Source of the DNA: Loktanella sp. 3ANDIMAR09
Lineage (GTDB): Bacteria > Pseudomonadota > Alphaproteobacteria > Rhodobacterales > Rhodobacteraceae
Length of the DNA: 64,000 bases
Assembly (NCBI RefSeq): GCF_001420005.1
Contig: NZ_LJAK01000008.1
Location: 84,700-148,699 of the forward strand
Direction of reading: 5' to 3'
Of the stretch, positions 52,624-61,406 are shown in pieces. The number at the start of each line of letters is the position of its first letter. Position 1 is the first letter of the stretch. Under the pieces are notes generated by a model. That model did not search any database. It was given only the letters and a program-made list of their open reading frames with translations, and was not told where the DNA came from. Position numbers and translations under genes: made by a program.

Positions 52624-53009
52624 TGGCGATGTATGAGACACTGAGACGCGTACGTCTGAATGGCGAACGCACCGAGGCGGGGCAACCGATCGAGATCGAT
52701 GGCGCAGAGGCCAAGCGCCTTGTCGCCATGGGTGCAATCGGTCCCGCGCAGCCGGGGTCTGGCGGCTCCGCTGCAGCAGCTGGCGATGGTGGCCAGTCCC
52801 AAAACGGGTCCGGATCGGGTGACGACCCCGACCAGGTCCGCCTGGACGCCATCGCCACGGCTGTTGCGCCCCTCGGTGAGGACGCCTTCAAAAAGGATGG
52901 CTTGCCGCGTGCCGATACGCTCAAAGCGCTTGAGGCCACGCTTGGCTTCGTCGTGACGGACGATGACGTCAAGGCCGCGCAAGATCGCAACACGGCGACA
53001 ACAGCCTGA
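52623..53009 (+). CDS. head-tail region protein of unknown function (Mu gp35 position)
   Basis: The 128-residue protein starts on the stop codon of the capsid gene. The first 45 residues form a small domain (LRRVRLNGERTEAGQPIEI, EAKRLVAMGAI), followed by a Gly/Ser/Ala linker and a helical C-terminus. Its place matches Mu gp35. Function is unknown. Confidence 0.7.
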   Translation: MAMYETLRRVRLNGERTEAGQPIEIDGAEAKRLVAMGAIGPAQPGSGGSAAAAGDGGQSQNGSGSGDDPDQVRLDAIATAVAPLGEDAFKKDGLPRADTLKALEATLGFVVTDDDVKAAQDRNTATTA

Positions 53010-53488
53010 TGGGCCGCTTCGTCGATATCGCAGGACTGATCGCCACTTTTGGCGAGGATGAGCTGTTGCAGATTGCCGGAACCGGCGACTGGAACACGCC
53101 AGAGGGCCGGTCGATCGACGAGGCGGCTATCGGCCGCGCCATCAAGTACGCTGACAGTCTGGTGGCGGGATATGTGGTGGCCCGTAACCCATGGATCGCG
53201 CAGATCGCAGATCCCGCTGACATGCCGGCATTGCTGAACGGTCTGGCGGAGGACATCGTCCGCTACCGCTTGCGAAACCAGGCAGGCGTGTCCGGGCAGA
53301 TGACCGAAACGGTCGAGGAGCGCTACAAGGCCGCGCTCCATAGCTTGCGCGATATCGCGTCCGGAAAGATCGATCTGACTGATCCGCGCGATGGTGGCCT
53401 GCTGCCAGTCGAAGCCGCATCTGACAGTGTGCGGATTTCAGGTGGCCCGTTGACAGCAGCCCCACTTGCCGAGGCGTTTCTGAAATGA
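53009..53488 (+). CDS. DUF1320 family protein (Mu gp36-like, head-tail connector)
   Basis: The 159-residue protein matches DUF1320: an N-terminal FVDIAGLIATFGEDELLQIAG, ADSLVAGYVVAR, and EDIVRYRLRN plus ERYKAALHSLRDIASGKI. These connector proteins sit below the portal and join head to tail. It begins on the last base of the preceding stop and overlaps the next gene by 4 bases. Confidence 0.9.
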   Translation: MGRFVDIAGLIATFGEDELLQIAGTGDWNTPEGRSIDEAAIGRAIKYADSLVAGYVVARNPWIAQIADPADMPALLNGLAEDIVRYRLRNQAGVSGQMTETVEERYKAALHSLRDIASGKIDLTDPRDGGLLPVEAASDSVRISGGPLTAAPLAEAFLK

Positions 53489-53967
53489 CCGATGTCCTGC
53501 CAAAGACGCAGATCGAGCGAATGGAAGATGCGCTTCAGGCCATGATGAAGGAAGCGCTCGATGCGACATTCTTCGTCGATATCTTTCCGGAAGATGCCGA
53601 CAAGTTCGACGATGCAATGCATGGCCGCATCGCTCTGCTGCAGTATCGCGGATCGACCTATGCGCCGACGGACGGCACCGGAGCCGCGACGCAGCTGCGC
53701 ACCGCGTCATTCGTGATCCATCTGATCTACAACGCGACTGCGGCAGGTGGATCGCGCCCGGTCAAGGACATCGAAAACCTGAGGCTTGAACTGCAGGGCC
53801 AAGAAATCCTCGGCGGTGACATCGATCTCGTCCGCGATGGGCTGATCGATCAGAAGGCCGCGCGACGCACCTACATCCTCGAGCTGCGCCTGGCAGTGCC
53901 GGTCGTGGTTCAACACCGCCAACCTTTGGCACCGCTGATGACTGATTTTTCAAGGGAGAGTGCCTGA
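53485..53967 (+). CDS. Gp37 family protein (Mu gp37-like, tail terminator)
   Basis: The 160-residue protein matches the Gp37 family of Mu-like phages (ALLQYRGSTYAPT, RTASFVIHLIYNA, RTYILELRLAVPVVV). It probably forms the tail terminator ring that stops tail growth and binds the head connector. Overlaps of 4 and 1 bases link it to its neighbours. Confidence 0.87.
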   Translation: MTDVLPKTQIERMEDALQAMMKEALDATFFVDIFPEDADKFDDAMHGRIALLQYRGSTYAPTDGTGAATQLRTASFVIHLIYNATAAGGSRPVKDIENLRLELQGQEILGGDIDLVRDGLIDQKAARRTYILELRLAVPVVVQHRQPLAPLMTDFSRESA

Positions 53968-54221
53968 TGGCGACCTACACGTATTCCGGGCCTGTCGATC
54001 TTATCGAGGTCCGCATGGGAAACCGTACCGTAGCGGGGGCCACCGTTCCCGACTGGCGGGAAATCCAGCTTACACCAGGCGAGGACGTCGATTTGCCTGA
54101 CGACAACACGCTGGTCGCAGGCATGGTCGCGGCCGGGCATCTGAAGCCCGCCAAAGCCGCGCCGAAATCCAACACTGGCAAGTCCAAGACTGCCGCATCC
54201 AATGACGGGGAGGACGCCTGA
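53967..54221 (+). CDS. small tail-region protein (Mu gp38/DUF2635 position)
   Basis: The 84-residue protein has a beta-type N-terminal half ending in a PDDNTLVAGMVAAGHLKPA segment that recalls the end of DUF2635 proteins, then a Lys/Ala-rich tail. The location between gp37 and the sheath gene matches Mu gp38. Its role is unknown. Confidence 0.68.
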   Translation: MATYTYSGPVDLIEVRMGNRTVAGATVPDWREIQLTPGEDVDLPDDNTLVAGMVAAGHLKPAKAAPKSNTGKSKTAASNDGEDA

Positions 54222-55489
54222 TGGCAGGTCGTTTTTACGGGATCGAATTTATCGATGACACGGTTGGCGGGATCACCGTCTCCGAAAGCCGGGCGGCGAC
54301 CCTGCTGCTGGTCGGTACGGCGCCGGTCGGCGACGTACACGCTGACCCGGCCGACAGGGCTGCGCACATCAATCAGCCGGTGTTGATCCGCAACCTTGAG
54401 GATGCGATCGCAGCCTACGGCCCGCGCGTCGCTGATTTCACGCTGCCGACGGCACTGGCCCAGGTCATTGCTGAAGCAGGTCCGAAGGGCATTGGCCGGA
54501 TCTACGCCGTCAATGTCTTCGATCCGGACACCCATGCGACACATGCCGACGTGACGGCCGCTGACATCATTGGTGGATTTACGGCCGATGGCCGGGCCAC
54601 CGGTCTGCAGGTCGGCCTGACGCTGTTCAACCGGTTCGGCAGCTTTGCCAAGATCGTCGATGTGCCCGGGTTCAGCGCAGGCGTCGGTGTTCGTGCCGCC
54701 TTGACGACACTCTGCGTCAAGACAGGCGCGCGGACGCTGCTCAACGCGCCGGCCGCCACGTCACTGCAAGCTGCGATCGAGGCGCGTGGTCCCGATGGTG
54801 CGTTCAACTTCCAGTTCGACAGCACCCGGATCACACCGCTATGGCCGCGCATGCGCATGAGTGATCCTGCCAATGCCGAGCAGACTGTCCTGGTGCCATA
54901 CTCGTCCACCTTTGCCGGTGTCTGGATGCGCACCATCCAGGAATTGGGCTGGCATCATTCGCCGTCCAATCAGCCAATTTACGGCATCGAAGAGGCCGAG
55001 CTGGACGTGATCTACATTCCCGGCCAGGCCGACAGCGATCCGTTTGTGATGCGCGATGCGGGATACGCAACCGTCGAAAGTCGGTTCGGAAAAGGTCTGC
55101 ACACCTCTGGCAACCGATCGTCTGCCCACCCTGCGTCAACAGATCTGCGCAGTTTCATGCATGCGCAGCTGACCGAGGATGTGCTGACCGAGGCGCTGAC
55201 GCTGTATCTGGAAGAGTTCAAGGACAAGCCTGGCAGCCCTGCGCGGATCGAAGCCATCGAGGAAGGCGCAAACGCCTATCTGAAGTCCAAGATGGCAGGC
55301 AACGACCCCGCGATCTCTGACGGCACGTTCCGGTTCGACCGGACGTTCACGACGAATGCATCTGTGGCCCAGGGCCGCTTTGCCTTCGATCTGGACTACG
55401 CTCCGATCGGGATCATGGAGCACATTCAAGTGCGCCGCGAAATCGACATCAACCTGCTGGGCAACCCGCTCGGCCTGTCCGCCGCCTGA
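54221..55489 (+). CDS. contractile tail sheath protein (Mu gpL/P2 FI type)
   Basis: The 422-residue sheath subunit contracts to drive the tube through the envelope. Typical are ITVSESRAATLLLVGTAP near the start, RIYAVNVFDP, YGIEEAELDVIYIPG-like region and the C-terminal barrel with FAFDLDYAPIGIMEHIQVRREIDIN. It starts on the last base of the preceding stop and is followed after 10 bases by the tube gene, both typical of contractile tails. Confidence 0.93.
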   Translation: MAGRFYGIEFIDDTVGGITVSESRAATLLLVGTAPVGDVHADPADRAAHINQPVLIRNLEDAIAAYGPRVADFTLPTALAQVIAEAGPKGIGRIYAVNVFDPDTHATHADVTAADIIGGFTADGRATGLQVGLTLFNRFGSFAKIVDVPGFSAGVGVRAALTTLCVKTGARTLLNAPAATSLQAAIEARGPDGAFNFQFDSTRITPLWPRMRMSDPANAEQTVLVPYSSTFAGVWMRTIQELGWHHSPSNQPIYGIEEAELDVIYIPGQADSDPFVMRDAGYATVESRFGKGLHTSGNRSSAHPASTDLRSFMHAQLTEDVLTEALTLYLEEFKDKPGSPARIEAIEEGANAYLKSKMAGNDPAISDGTFRFDRTFTTNASVAQGRFAFDLDYAPIGIMEHIQVRREIDINLLGNPLGLSAA

Positions 55490-55499
55490 GGAGAACGCC

Positions 55500-56009
55500 A
55501 TGCTGCGCCATACCCAAATCACTGACGCCGAGGTGTATTTCGGCGAGGAAGGCCTCGTCGGCGTCTCTGCCACGGTCGATATTCCGAACCTTGAGACCAC
55601 GCAGATCGAGCATGAAACGCTTGGCTCTGTCGGTGTGTTGAAGCTGCCGGCCCGTGGGTTGTCCGCGCTCGATATGACCATCGAGCTCATGTACCCCGAG
55701 CCGGAAATCATGAAATGGTCCTACGACCCGACAGCGTCCGTGCTCATGCAGTTTCATGAACCGCTGGACGTCTTTGGGCCAGAGGGTCTGGACCGCACGC
55801 GGTCGACGAAGCTGGTCACAGTTTGCCGCGTTCGCCCGGTGAACAACGAGGCCAGCCAGCTCAAGCGCAAGGATCCGCGCAAGCTGACCATCCCGGCCGT
55901 GGCCACGTCCTTTCTGCAGCGGATCTATACCGAGCAGACGCCCCTGGTGGAGATCGACCTGATCGCCAACATCCACAAGGTCGGTGGCCGCAACGTCTGG
56001 CCAGACTGA
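55500..56009 (+). CDS. major tail tube protein (P2 FII type)
   Basis: The 169-residue protein matches the major tail tube family: TDAEVYFGEEGLVGVSATVDIPNLE, LGSVGVLKLPARGLSALDMTI and KRKDPRKLTIPAVATSFL. It polymerises inside the sheath. GAGGAG lies 6 bases before the ATG at 55500. A palindrome and a terminator follow the stop, so sheath-tube transcripts probably end or are reduced here. Confidence 0.9.
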   Translation: MLRHTQITDAEVYFGEEGLVGVSATVDIPNLETTQIEHETLGSVGVLKLPARGLSALDMTIELMYPEPEIMKWSYDPTASVLMQFHEPLDVFGPEGLDRTRSTKLVTVCRVRPVNNEASQLKRKDPRKLTIPAVATSFLQRIYTEQTPLVEIDLIANIHKVGGRNVWPD

Positions 56010-56023
56010 TAAACTGCCAGTGC

Positions 56024-56039
56024 GCGGGCGTACGCCCGC
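56024..56039. repeat. perfect 16-bp palindrome after tail tube gene
   Basis: GCGGGCGTACGCCCGC is fully self-complementary, without a loop. It lies between the tube stop and the terminator. It may be a protein-binding site or an extra RNA hairpin; no T tract follows it. Confidence 0.6.
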
Positions 56040-56052
56040 CCGCCAACTTCGA

Positions 56053-56081
56053 GGCCGCATCCCCTGGGTGCGGCCTTTTTT
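56053..56081 (+). terminator. Rho-independent terminator after tail tube gene
   Basis: GGCCGCA and TGCGGCC pair over 7 bp, extended by three inner pairs around a 3-base loop, and are followed directly by six T. It lies 44 bases after the tube gene in an otherwise continuous late operon, so it likely lowers expression of downstream tail genes. About 120 bases of untranslated sequence follow, including another imperfect hairpin (56138-56174). Confidence 0.8.
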
Positions 56082-56203
56082 GATGGTGTCAGACCCTTCA
56101 TCCAGCCTGTGATCGCTGAAGCGGGCACAACTGGATCGCGGGGTGCCTGTCGTGGGGGTGTCCGGGTGCCCCGCAACCTCACACGCGCCCCCGGAGATGA
56201 CAA

Positions 56204-56602
56204 ATGACTGACCCCGACCGCTTCGACGAAACGAGACCGCAGTCGCCTGCGACAACAACCGCAGGTGACGTTGTGGCCAAGTTGCGCGCCTACAAGGCAG
56301 CGCGCGACGGCGATGAAACCTGTGTCCTGCCCCAGACCGGCATCACGGTCACGTTTCCCAAATTCCGCAGTCACGGCCAGCTGATGAAGGCGCAGCGGCT
56401 TTCCAAGGGCGACAGTGGGAAGGCTGGTGGCATCCTTGCTATCAACATCTGTCGCTTCGACGGGCAGACAATCACCCTGGCGGACTTTGACCAGTTTCCG
56501 ATGGGGGACACCGCCAAGCTGCTGGACCTGCTGTTTGAGGGCAACAATCCCGGCCGCGCCTCCGATGACGACGAGGCCGACCGGTCGCCCCCCCAATACT
56601 GA
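56204..56602 (+). CDS. tail assembly chaperone (Mu gp41/P2 gpE-like)
   Basis: The 132-residue protein resembles the phage tail assembly family: a central GITVTFPKFRSHGQLMKAQRL and LAINICRFDGQTITLADFDQFPMGD, which is the standard pattern of P2 E and Mu gp41. It helps the tube assemble around the tape measure. The reading frame ends after a run of seven C, where a -1 slip would add the downstream segment, as in nearly all contractile and siphophage tails. CGGAG lies about 10 bases before the ATG. Confidence 0.87.
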   Translation: MTDPDRFDETRPQSPATTTAGDVVAKLRAYKAARDGDETCVLPQTGITVTFPKFRSHGQLMKAQRLSKGDSGKAGGILAINICRFDGQTITLADFDQFPMGDTAKLLDLLFEGNNPGRASDDDEADRSPPQY

Positions 56603-56775
56603 CCTCGCCCATCGACCACGTTTACCTGGTCGAAAAAGGGTTCGACCACGACCAGTTGAACGCGATGGGTGAGGACGAATTTGCCTGGCTCGTAGAGGTT
56701 CGGCGTGAGCTGGACGACATGATTGCCGAGGCGAAGCAGGATGCTGTCGAAAACGCAAGGAGCCGCAACAGATGA
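56593..56775 (+). CDS. -1 frameshift extension of tail assembly chaperone (E+E' type)
   Basis: The C7 run (56588-56594) allows -1 slippage into a frame that continues for about 60 codons to a stop overlapping the tape measure ATG. The segment (HVYLVEKGFDHDQLNAMGED, then EFAWLVEVRREL) resembles the C-terminal part of chaperone extensions in P2/Mu-type tails. There is no start codon of its own with a ribosome site. The fusion would be about 190 residues. Confidence 0.75.
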   Translation, partial: PILTSPIDHVYLVEKGFDHDQLNAMGEDEFAWLVEVRRELDDMIAEAKQDAVENARSRNR

Positions 56776-59759
56776 GCCGTAAGGTCGAAATGATCTTTGA
56801 GGTGCTGGACCGCGCATCGCGGCCCATGCGCCAGCTCATGCGGCTCCAGCGCCTGCTTGGTCGGGAAGGTGCGCGTGCGGGCAATGACGCGGCGCGCGGT
56901 TCTGACCGCGGTGCGCGCGCGCAGCGCGGGTGGACCCGGGCCGTCGACGCGGGCAAGCGGGCGCAGGCGGGCCTTCGGTCCGGGATCGAGCGCACAAATC
57001 GCGTTATTGATCGCCAGATTGCAGGCTTGCGCAGGTCTGGCAGCATGATGGGAAGCGGGGCGCGCAACATCGCAGGAGCTGCAGGATTGGCGACTGCGGC
57101 CTTTGCGGGCATCAGTGCGGCTGCATCCGGCGCTGCAGCCGCGATCATCGGACCTGCAGCGGAATTCGAGAAATATGCAATCCAGCTTGAAACTCTGGAG
57201 GGTTCCCCGGCCAAGGGCAAGGAGGCCATGTCCTGGATCGAAAACTTCGCGGCCGGCACGAACCTTGAACTGGCCGAGGTTGTTCAGGCCTATGCGCAGA
57301 TGCGCAATTTCGGTCTCGATCCGACAAACGGATCGATGGTGGCGTTGCTGGATACGATGAACGCGGCCGGCCAGGGCACCGAGATGCTGTCGACGCAGAT
57401 CTTGGCCTTGGGGAAGGCGCAGACGCTTGGCAAGTTGCAAGGCGAAAGCGCGACGATGCTCATGGAAAAGGGCATCCCGGTTTATGACATCCTCTCTGAC
57501 AAGTTGGGCAAGAGCACTGAACAAATCCAGAAGATGATGTCTGCTGGTGAGCTCGGGCGTGATGCGATCGCGCTGCTCATCGACGGGATGGGTGAGCGCA
57601 GCGCGGGTGCCACCGAAAAAATCAGTCGCACCTGGGACGGCATCATCTCCAACCTCATGGACCAGTGGACCCGCTTCAGGCGAATGATCGCTGATGCGGG
57701 TGTCTTCGACCACATGAAGTCTAGGCTGCGCGGCTTTCTAGACTGGCTCGACATCAAGTTTCAGAGCGGCGACATGCAGCTTTGGGCAGAGCAGGTCGCG
57801 GGTGCAATCCTGTCAGGATTCAAGGTCATGGAGGCTTTTGCCAAATGGGCGTATGGCGCTTGGGTCGCACTGGTGCCCATGGTGCAATCCGCAGCCGACG
57901 CGATGGGTGGATACCGCAATCTCGCCCTTGGGATCGCGGCGATCATCCTGCACGGTACGCTCATGCGAACAGCGCTGGGGTTGTTCCAGATCGGTGCGGG
58001 CGCTGCCATGGCAGTGCGCTATCTTGCCGGTCTCAGCTTTGCCGGTCTCGCGCATGGTGCACTGCGGTTTGGATCTGTTTTGCTCGGACTGCTTAATCCG
58101 ATGAACCTCGTGCGCGGCGCACTTTTCGCTCTGCGCCTGGCTGTGATCTCGACTGGTATTGGTGCGATCATTGTCGGTATCGCGATGGCCGGCACGTGGA
58201 TTTACAACAACTGGTCAGGGCTGAAGGAATTCTTCATTGGTATTGGCGAGGGCATGAACATTGCCTTTGCGCCGGTGTCCGGTCTGCTTTCGCCTATCGT
58301 CGACGGAGCCAAGCGACTTTGGGGCTGGTTTACGAACCTGCTCGGGCCGATTGACGCCAATGCCGAGACCTGGCGAGACTGGGGTGTCAGCGTTGGCGAA
58401 GCGATCGCAGGAGCCATCAATTGGGTTGCTGATTTGCCAGGGCGCATCGGGTCTGTCCTGAGCGCGATCCCTGGTATCGACTGGCTGGCCAAGATTGGGG
58501 CGACCCGACTTCAAGAAGCCTGGGGGTGTATCCAAGCGCTTGTTGCAGGTCTGACGCTGACATGGGATTTTCTGAGAGGTATCGATTGGGCAGACCTCAT
58601 CGGGGATCCTGCTGCCGCGTGGGGCCGGATGGAGGCTTGGGTTACGGCCAAGGCTGTCGCCCTATGGAACATGGTGCCATCCATTCCCTGGTCTCGTTTG
58701 CTGGGCGGATTGCGCAGCGCCTGGGACAACGCCGTGGGGTTCCTGACGAACATCAATTGGCGGTCGTTGCTACCTGATTTCAATTGGGCCGATATTCTGC
58801 CTGACCCGCCTGACCTGGGCGGTTGGTTCGAAACAGACCCGATGGAAAGGCTGCGCAACAAGGCGCAAGGTGCGGGGCTTGGCAGCTTTGGCGCTTGGGC
58901 CGAGGGCGCGGCGATCATCGAGCGCTTGCAGGCCGGGGCGATCGACGCCACGACGGCAATGGCGCAGCTAGAGACTGCAGGCCGCGCTGGCGGCGGCGAA
59001 TGGCAACGCCGAGCCGGGCAAATGCGCGACATGCTTGCCGACGTGGCCGGGCTTCCAAAGGCAGTGGTGACAGATGTCAGCTCTTTGGCTGGCGCGGCCG
59101 AGGCGGCCGACGCACTGCGCGACCGACTTCCCCAGCTTGACCAGGCGGCACAGCGTACGCTGCAGGTTGTTGGCGATGCCTATCGCGGCATCGAGGCCGG
59201 CGCGGCTGCGGTCGATCTCAGCTCTGATGGCGCACGGATCGGTCAGTCACTGGCGGCCGGCCTCTTGTCGCAGGTCGGGGTAATCCGCGCAGCCGCGGAA
59301 ATAATGGGCGACGTGATCCGCACGACCTTGCCCGCTGCTGCCAGCGCACGGGTGACCGTGTCCGGTCCTGCGATGCCAGGCCCGCGCGTTTCAGTCGTCG
59401 GACCAGCCATTGCAGGCGCACGTGCCAATGGGGGACCTGTAACCAAGGGGCTGAATTACCTGGTTGGTGAGCGTGGCCCGGAAATTTTCCGAGCGCCCGC
59501 CAACGGAGCGATCGTTGACAATGCGCGCACTCGCGTCGCCATGGCGAGTGCAGCGACACCTCGCGCGAGGCCTGTTTCGGGAGGCGGTAGCACGACGGGC
59601 CCAGCCATCAGCTACAGCCCGACTTTCAACATCAAGAGCGATACGCCCGCAGCCGTAAGGGCAGAGATCGAGGCGATGGAGGCTGAAATGCAAGATCGGT
59701 TGTTGACCAGGCTCCGCCAGGAGCAGGCACGCGCGCATCGGCGCCGGATGGCAAGCTGA
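56772..59759 (+). CDS. tail tape measure protein
   Basis: The 995-residue protein sets tail length. It has a basic N-terminal coiled region (1-80), a conserved tape-measure core (about 110-330; LETLEGSPAKGKEAMSWIENF, GQGTEMLSTQILALGKAQTLG, STEQIQKMMSAGELGRDAIALL), several hydrophobic segments (about 390-490) that may insert into the host membrane, Trp-rich repeats (about 530-690) and a C-terminal GYLVGERGPE-like NYLVGERGPEIFRAP motif. The ATG overlaps the chaperone extension stop by 4 bases. Confidence 0.93.
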   Translation: MSRKVEMIFEVLDRASRPMRQLMRLQRLLGREGARAGNDAARGSDRGARAQRGWTRAVDAGKRAQAGLRSGIERTNRVIDRQIAGLRRSGSMMGSGARNIAGAAGLATAAFAGISAAASGAAAAIIGPAAEFEKYAIQLETLEGSPAKGKEAMSWIENFAAGTNLELAEVVQAYAQMRNFGLDPTNGSMVALLDTMNAAGQGTEMLSTQILALGKAQTLGKLQGESATMLMEKGIPVYDILSDKLGKSTEQIQKMMSAGELGRDAIALLIDGMGERSAGATEKISRTWDGIISNLMDQWTRFRRMIADAGVFDHMKSRLRGFLDWLDIKFQSGDMQLWAEQVAGAILSGFKVMEAFAKWAYGAWVALVPMVQSAADAMGGYRNLALGIAAIILHGTLMRTALGLFQIGAGAAMAVRYLAGLSFAGLAHGALRFGSVLLGLLNPMNLVRGALFALRLAVISTGIGAIIVGIAMAGTWIYNNWSGLKEFFIGIGEGMNIAFAPVSGLLSPIVDGAKRLWGWFTNLLGPIDANAETWRDWGVSVGEAIAGAINWVADLPGRIGSVLSAIPGIDWLAKIGATRLQEAWGCIQALVAGLTLTWDFLRGIDWADLIGDPAAAWGRMEAWVTAKAVALWNMVPSIPWSRLLGGLRSAWDNAVGFLTNINWRSLLPDFNWADILPDPPDLGGWFETDPMERLRNKAQGAGLGSFGAWAEGAAIIERLQAGAIDATTAMAQLETAGRAGGGEWQRRAGQMRDMLADVAGLPKAVVTDVSSLAGAAEAADALRDRLPQLDQAAQRTLQVVGDAYRGIEAGAAAVDLSSDGARIGQSLAAGLLSQVGVIRAAAEIMGDVIRTTLPAAASARVTVSGPAMPGPRVSVVGPAIAGARANGGPVTKGLNYLVGERGPEIFRAPANGAIVDNARTRVAMASAATPRARPVSGGGSTTGPAISYSPTFNIKSDTPAAVRAEIEAMEAEMQDRLLTRLRQEQARAHRRRMAS

Positions 59760-60208
59760 TGTTGGGCTTGCTGGGCGATACACCGATTGGATTTGATCCG
59801 CTGACCGGGCCGGTTGGGCAAAGCGATACGGAGCGTGCGCGCATCGTCCGCCACAACCCTGTCCGTGGCACTCCGATCCTGCAAGATCTCGGAGACGACA
59901 ACAGAACACGCAGCCTTCGGTTTTTTCTCGACGAAACGTTTTGCGATGTGGAGGCCGAAATCAACAGACTGAGATCGGCACGTCAGGTTCGGACGGTTCT
60001 TCAGCTCTTCCTCTCTCTGGGCAATCTGTCCGTTGGTGGCTACCTGATCGAGCAGATGACTATCGAGCGCCGCAAGACGTCACCCGCTGGCCGGATCGTA
60101 CGTGCAGAGGTGAGCGTCGATTTGGTCGAGGCGTCCAGCGCAATCTCAGGTCAGGGTATCGCAGCAACGTTTGCTCGGGCGCTGATCAGCCCGTTCGTGA
60201 GGCGCTGA
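59759..60208 (+). CDS. tail protein U (P2 gpU-like)
   Basis: The 149-residue protein matches P2 gpU tail proteins: an N-terminal LGLLGDTPIGF, then DLGDDNRTRSLRFFLDE and SVGGYLIEQMTIER. It probably caps or completes the tail tube near the baseplate. It starts on the last base of the tape measure stop and ends on the first base of gpX. Confidence 0.85.
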   Translation: MLGLLGDTPIGFDPLTGPVGQSDTERARIVRHNPVRGTPILQDLGDDNRTRSLRFFLDETFCDVEAEINRLRSARQVRTVLQLFLSLGNLSVGGYLIEQMTIERRKTSPAGRIVRAEVSVDLVEASSAISGQGIAATFARALISPFVRR

Positions 60209-60429
60209 TGGCTTATTTTGAGCACATCTGTGAAGGCGGGGAGCGTTGGGATACACTCGCCCAGCAATTCTATAACGACGCCCGCAAGATGCATGTCATC
60301 CTGGCCGCCAATCCGCAGCTGATTTCGCCTGGCCCGACCCCGCTGGTTCTGAAGAAGGGCATGCGCGTCATCGTGCCTGTTCTGCAAGAGGAGGCGGCAC
60401 CTGTCAGCGTTCCGCCCTGGCGCGCATGA
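60208..60429 (+). CDS. tail protein X (P2 gpX-like, LysM-type)
   Basis: The 73-residue protein resembles P2 gpX with a LysM-like fold: ERWDTLAQQFYNDARKMHVIL, LISPGPTPLVLKKGMRVIVP. It is probably a baseplate hub part. The chosen ATG at 60208 overlaps the gpU stop by one base; the frame opens further upstream only inside gpU. Confidence 0.87.
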   Translation: MAYFEHICEGGERWDTLAQQFYNDARKMHVILAANPQLISPGPTPLVLKKGMRVIVPVLQEEAAPVSVPPWRA

Positions 60430-61406
60430 GTGCCCGACAGCCGACGGTGGCGATCACACTTGCCGGGTTTCCGCTGGGTGCGACTGTCACGCGGTTCCAG
60501 TATCGTGACGTTCATCATGGTGAGGTCGATGATATCGAGTTTGCCCTTGCTGATCCTGACGGGCGCTGGCGTAGCGGCCTGGGGCCGATCGAAGGCACCG
60601 AAGTGTCCGCGCGGATCGGGTATCTGGATGACCCAGCGGGCCAAGCCGCCTGTGGGCTCTACAGAATAGACGAAAGGTCGATCCAGCTCGGTGCTGGCGG
60701 GGATACCGCAGCGTTCCGAGGTCTGAGCGCGTTCACCTCGCAGGACATGCGAACCGCGCGCAGTGAGGCCTTCGATGAAATCAGTCTGCAACAGATCGTT
60801 GATCGCATCGCGAACCGGCACGGGATGCAGGTTTTGGGGCCCGTCCCGAATGTCACGTTCAGGCGGGTGACCCAAAGCAAGACGGATGATCTCGCCTTCC
60901 TGCTTCGTTTGGCCGAGGACTGGGGCTGCTACTGCAATGCGAAGGGTGACACGCTCGTGTTCGCTGATCGCCGCGCGATCGACGCGCAGGAGCCGGCCTA
61001 TTCGTTCGATGTGTCGGATCAGGCCTTTCTCGACTTGGAGATCGATCGGTCTTCCGCGCGTCTTTATAAGTCTGCAACGCTGACATACGTCGATACCGCT
61101 ACGCGCACGACAATTACGGCCGAGGCAAGCGACCCCAGGGTTCAGTCCGGCGATCGTTTGATCCTCGATGACAAGGTGGAAACGCAGGCGCAGGCGGACC
61201 GCCTTTGCCTTGCGCGTCTTTTGCGTGCCAACGACGACTGGACGCGTGGGCGGTTGACCGTGGTTGGTGAGCCGTACCTCGTCGCGGGACAGGTCCTTCT
61301 GCTCGGGCCGACCCTGGGCGAATTTGCGGGGCGCTACCTCGTGACCTCAGCAGAGCACGTCATGGCGGACGGGTACACCACGACCGTCCAGATACGGGGG
61401 CTGTGA
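60426..61406 (+). CDS. late control protein D / baseplate hub (P2 gpD-like)
   Basis: The 326-residue protein corresponds to P2 gpD and the N-terminal part of VgrG/gp27, forming the hub that joins tube and spike. Seen are FQYRDVHHGEVDDIEFALADPDG, FRGLSAF, LQQIVDRIANRHGMQV and KTDDLAFLLRLAEDWGCYC, all family landmarks. It overlaps gpX by 4 bases and ends on the first base of the spike ATG. Confidence 0.92.
   Translation: MSARQPTVAITLAGFPLGATVTRFQYRDVHHGEVDDIEFALADPDGRWRSGLGPIEGTEVSARIGYLDDPAGQAACGLYRIDERSIQLGAGGDTAAFRGLSAFTSQDMRTARSEAFDEISLQQIVDRIANRHGMQVLGPVPNVTFRRVTQSKTDDLAFLLRLAEDWGCYCNAKGDTLVFADRRAIDAQEPAYSFDVSDQAFLDLEIDRSSARLYKSATLTYVDTATRTTITAEASDPRVQSGDRLILDDKVETQAQADRLCLARLLRANDDWTRGRLTVVGEPYLVAGQVLLLGPTLGEFAGRYLVTSAEHVMADGYTTTVQIRGL

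Noticed and set aside
55925..57259. 444-codon antisense frame across tail genes
   Set aside because: Runs over the terminator and three supported genes; Arg/Pro/Ser-rich shadow.
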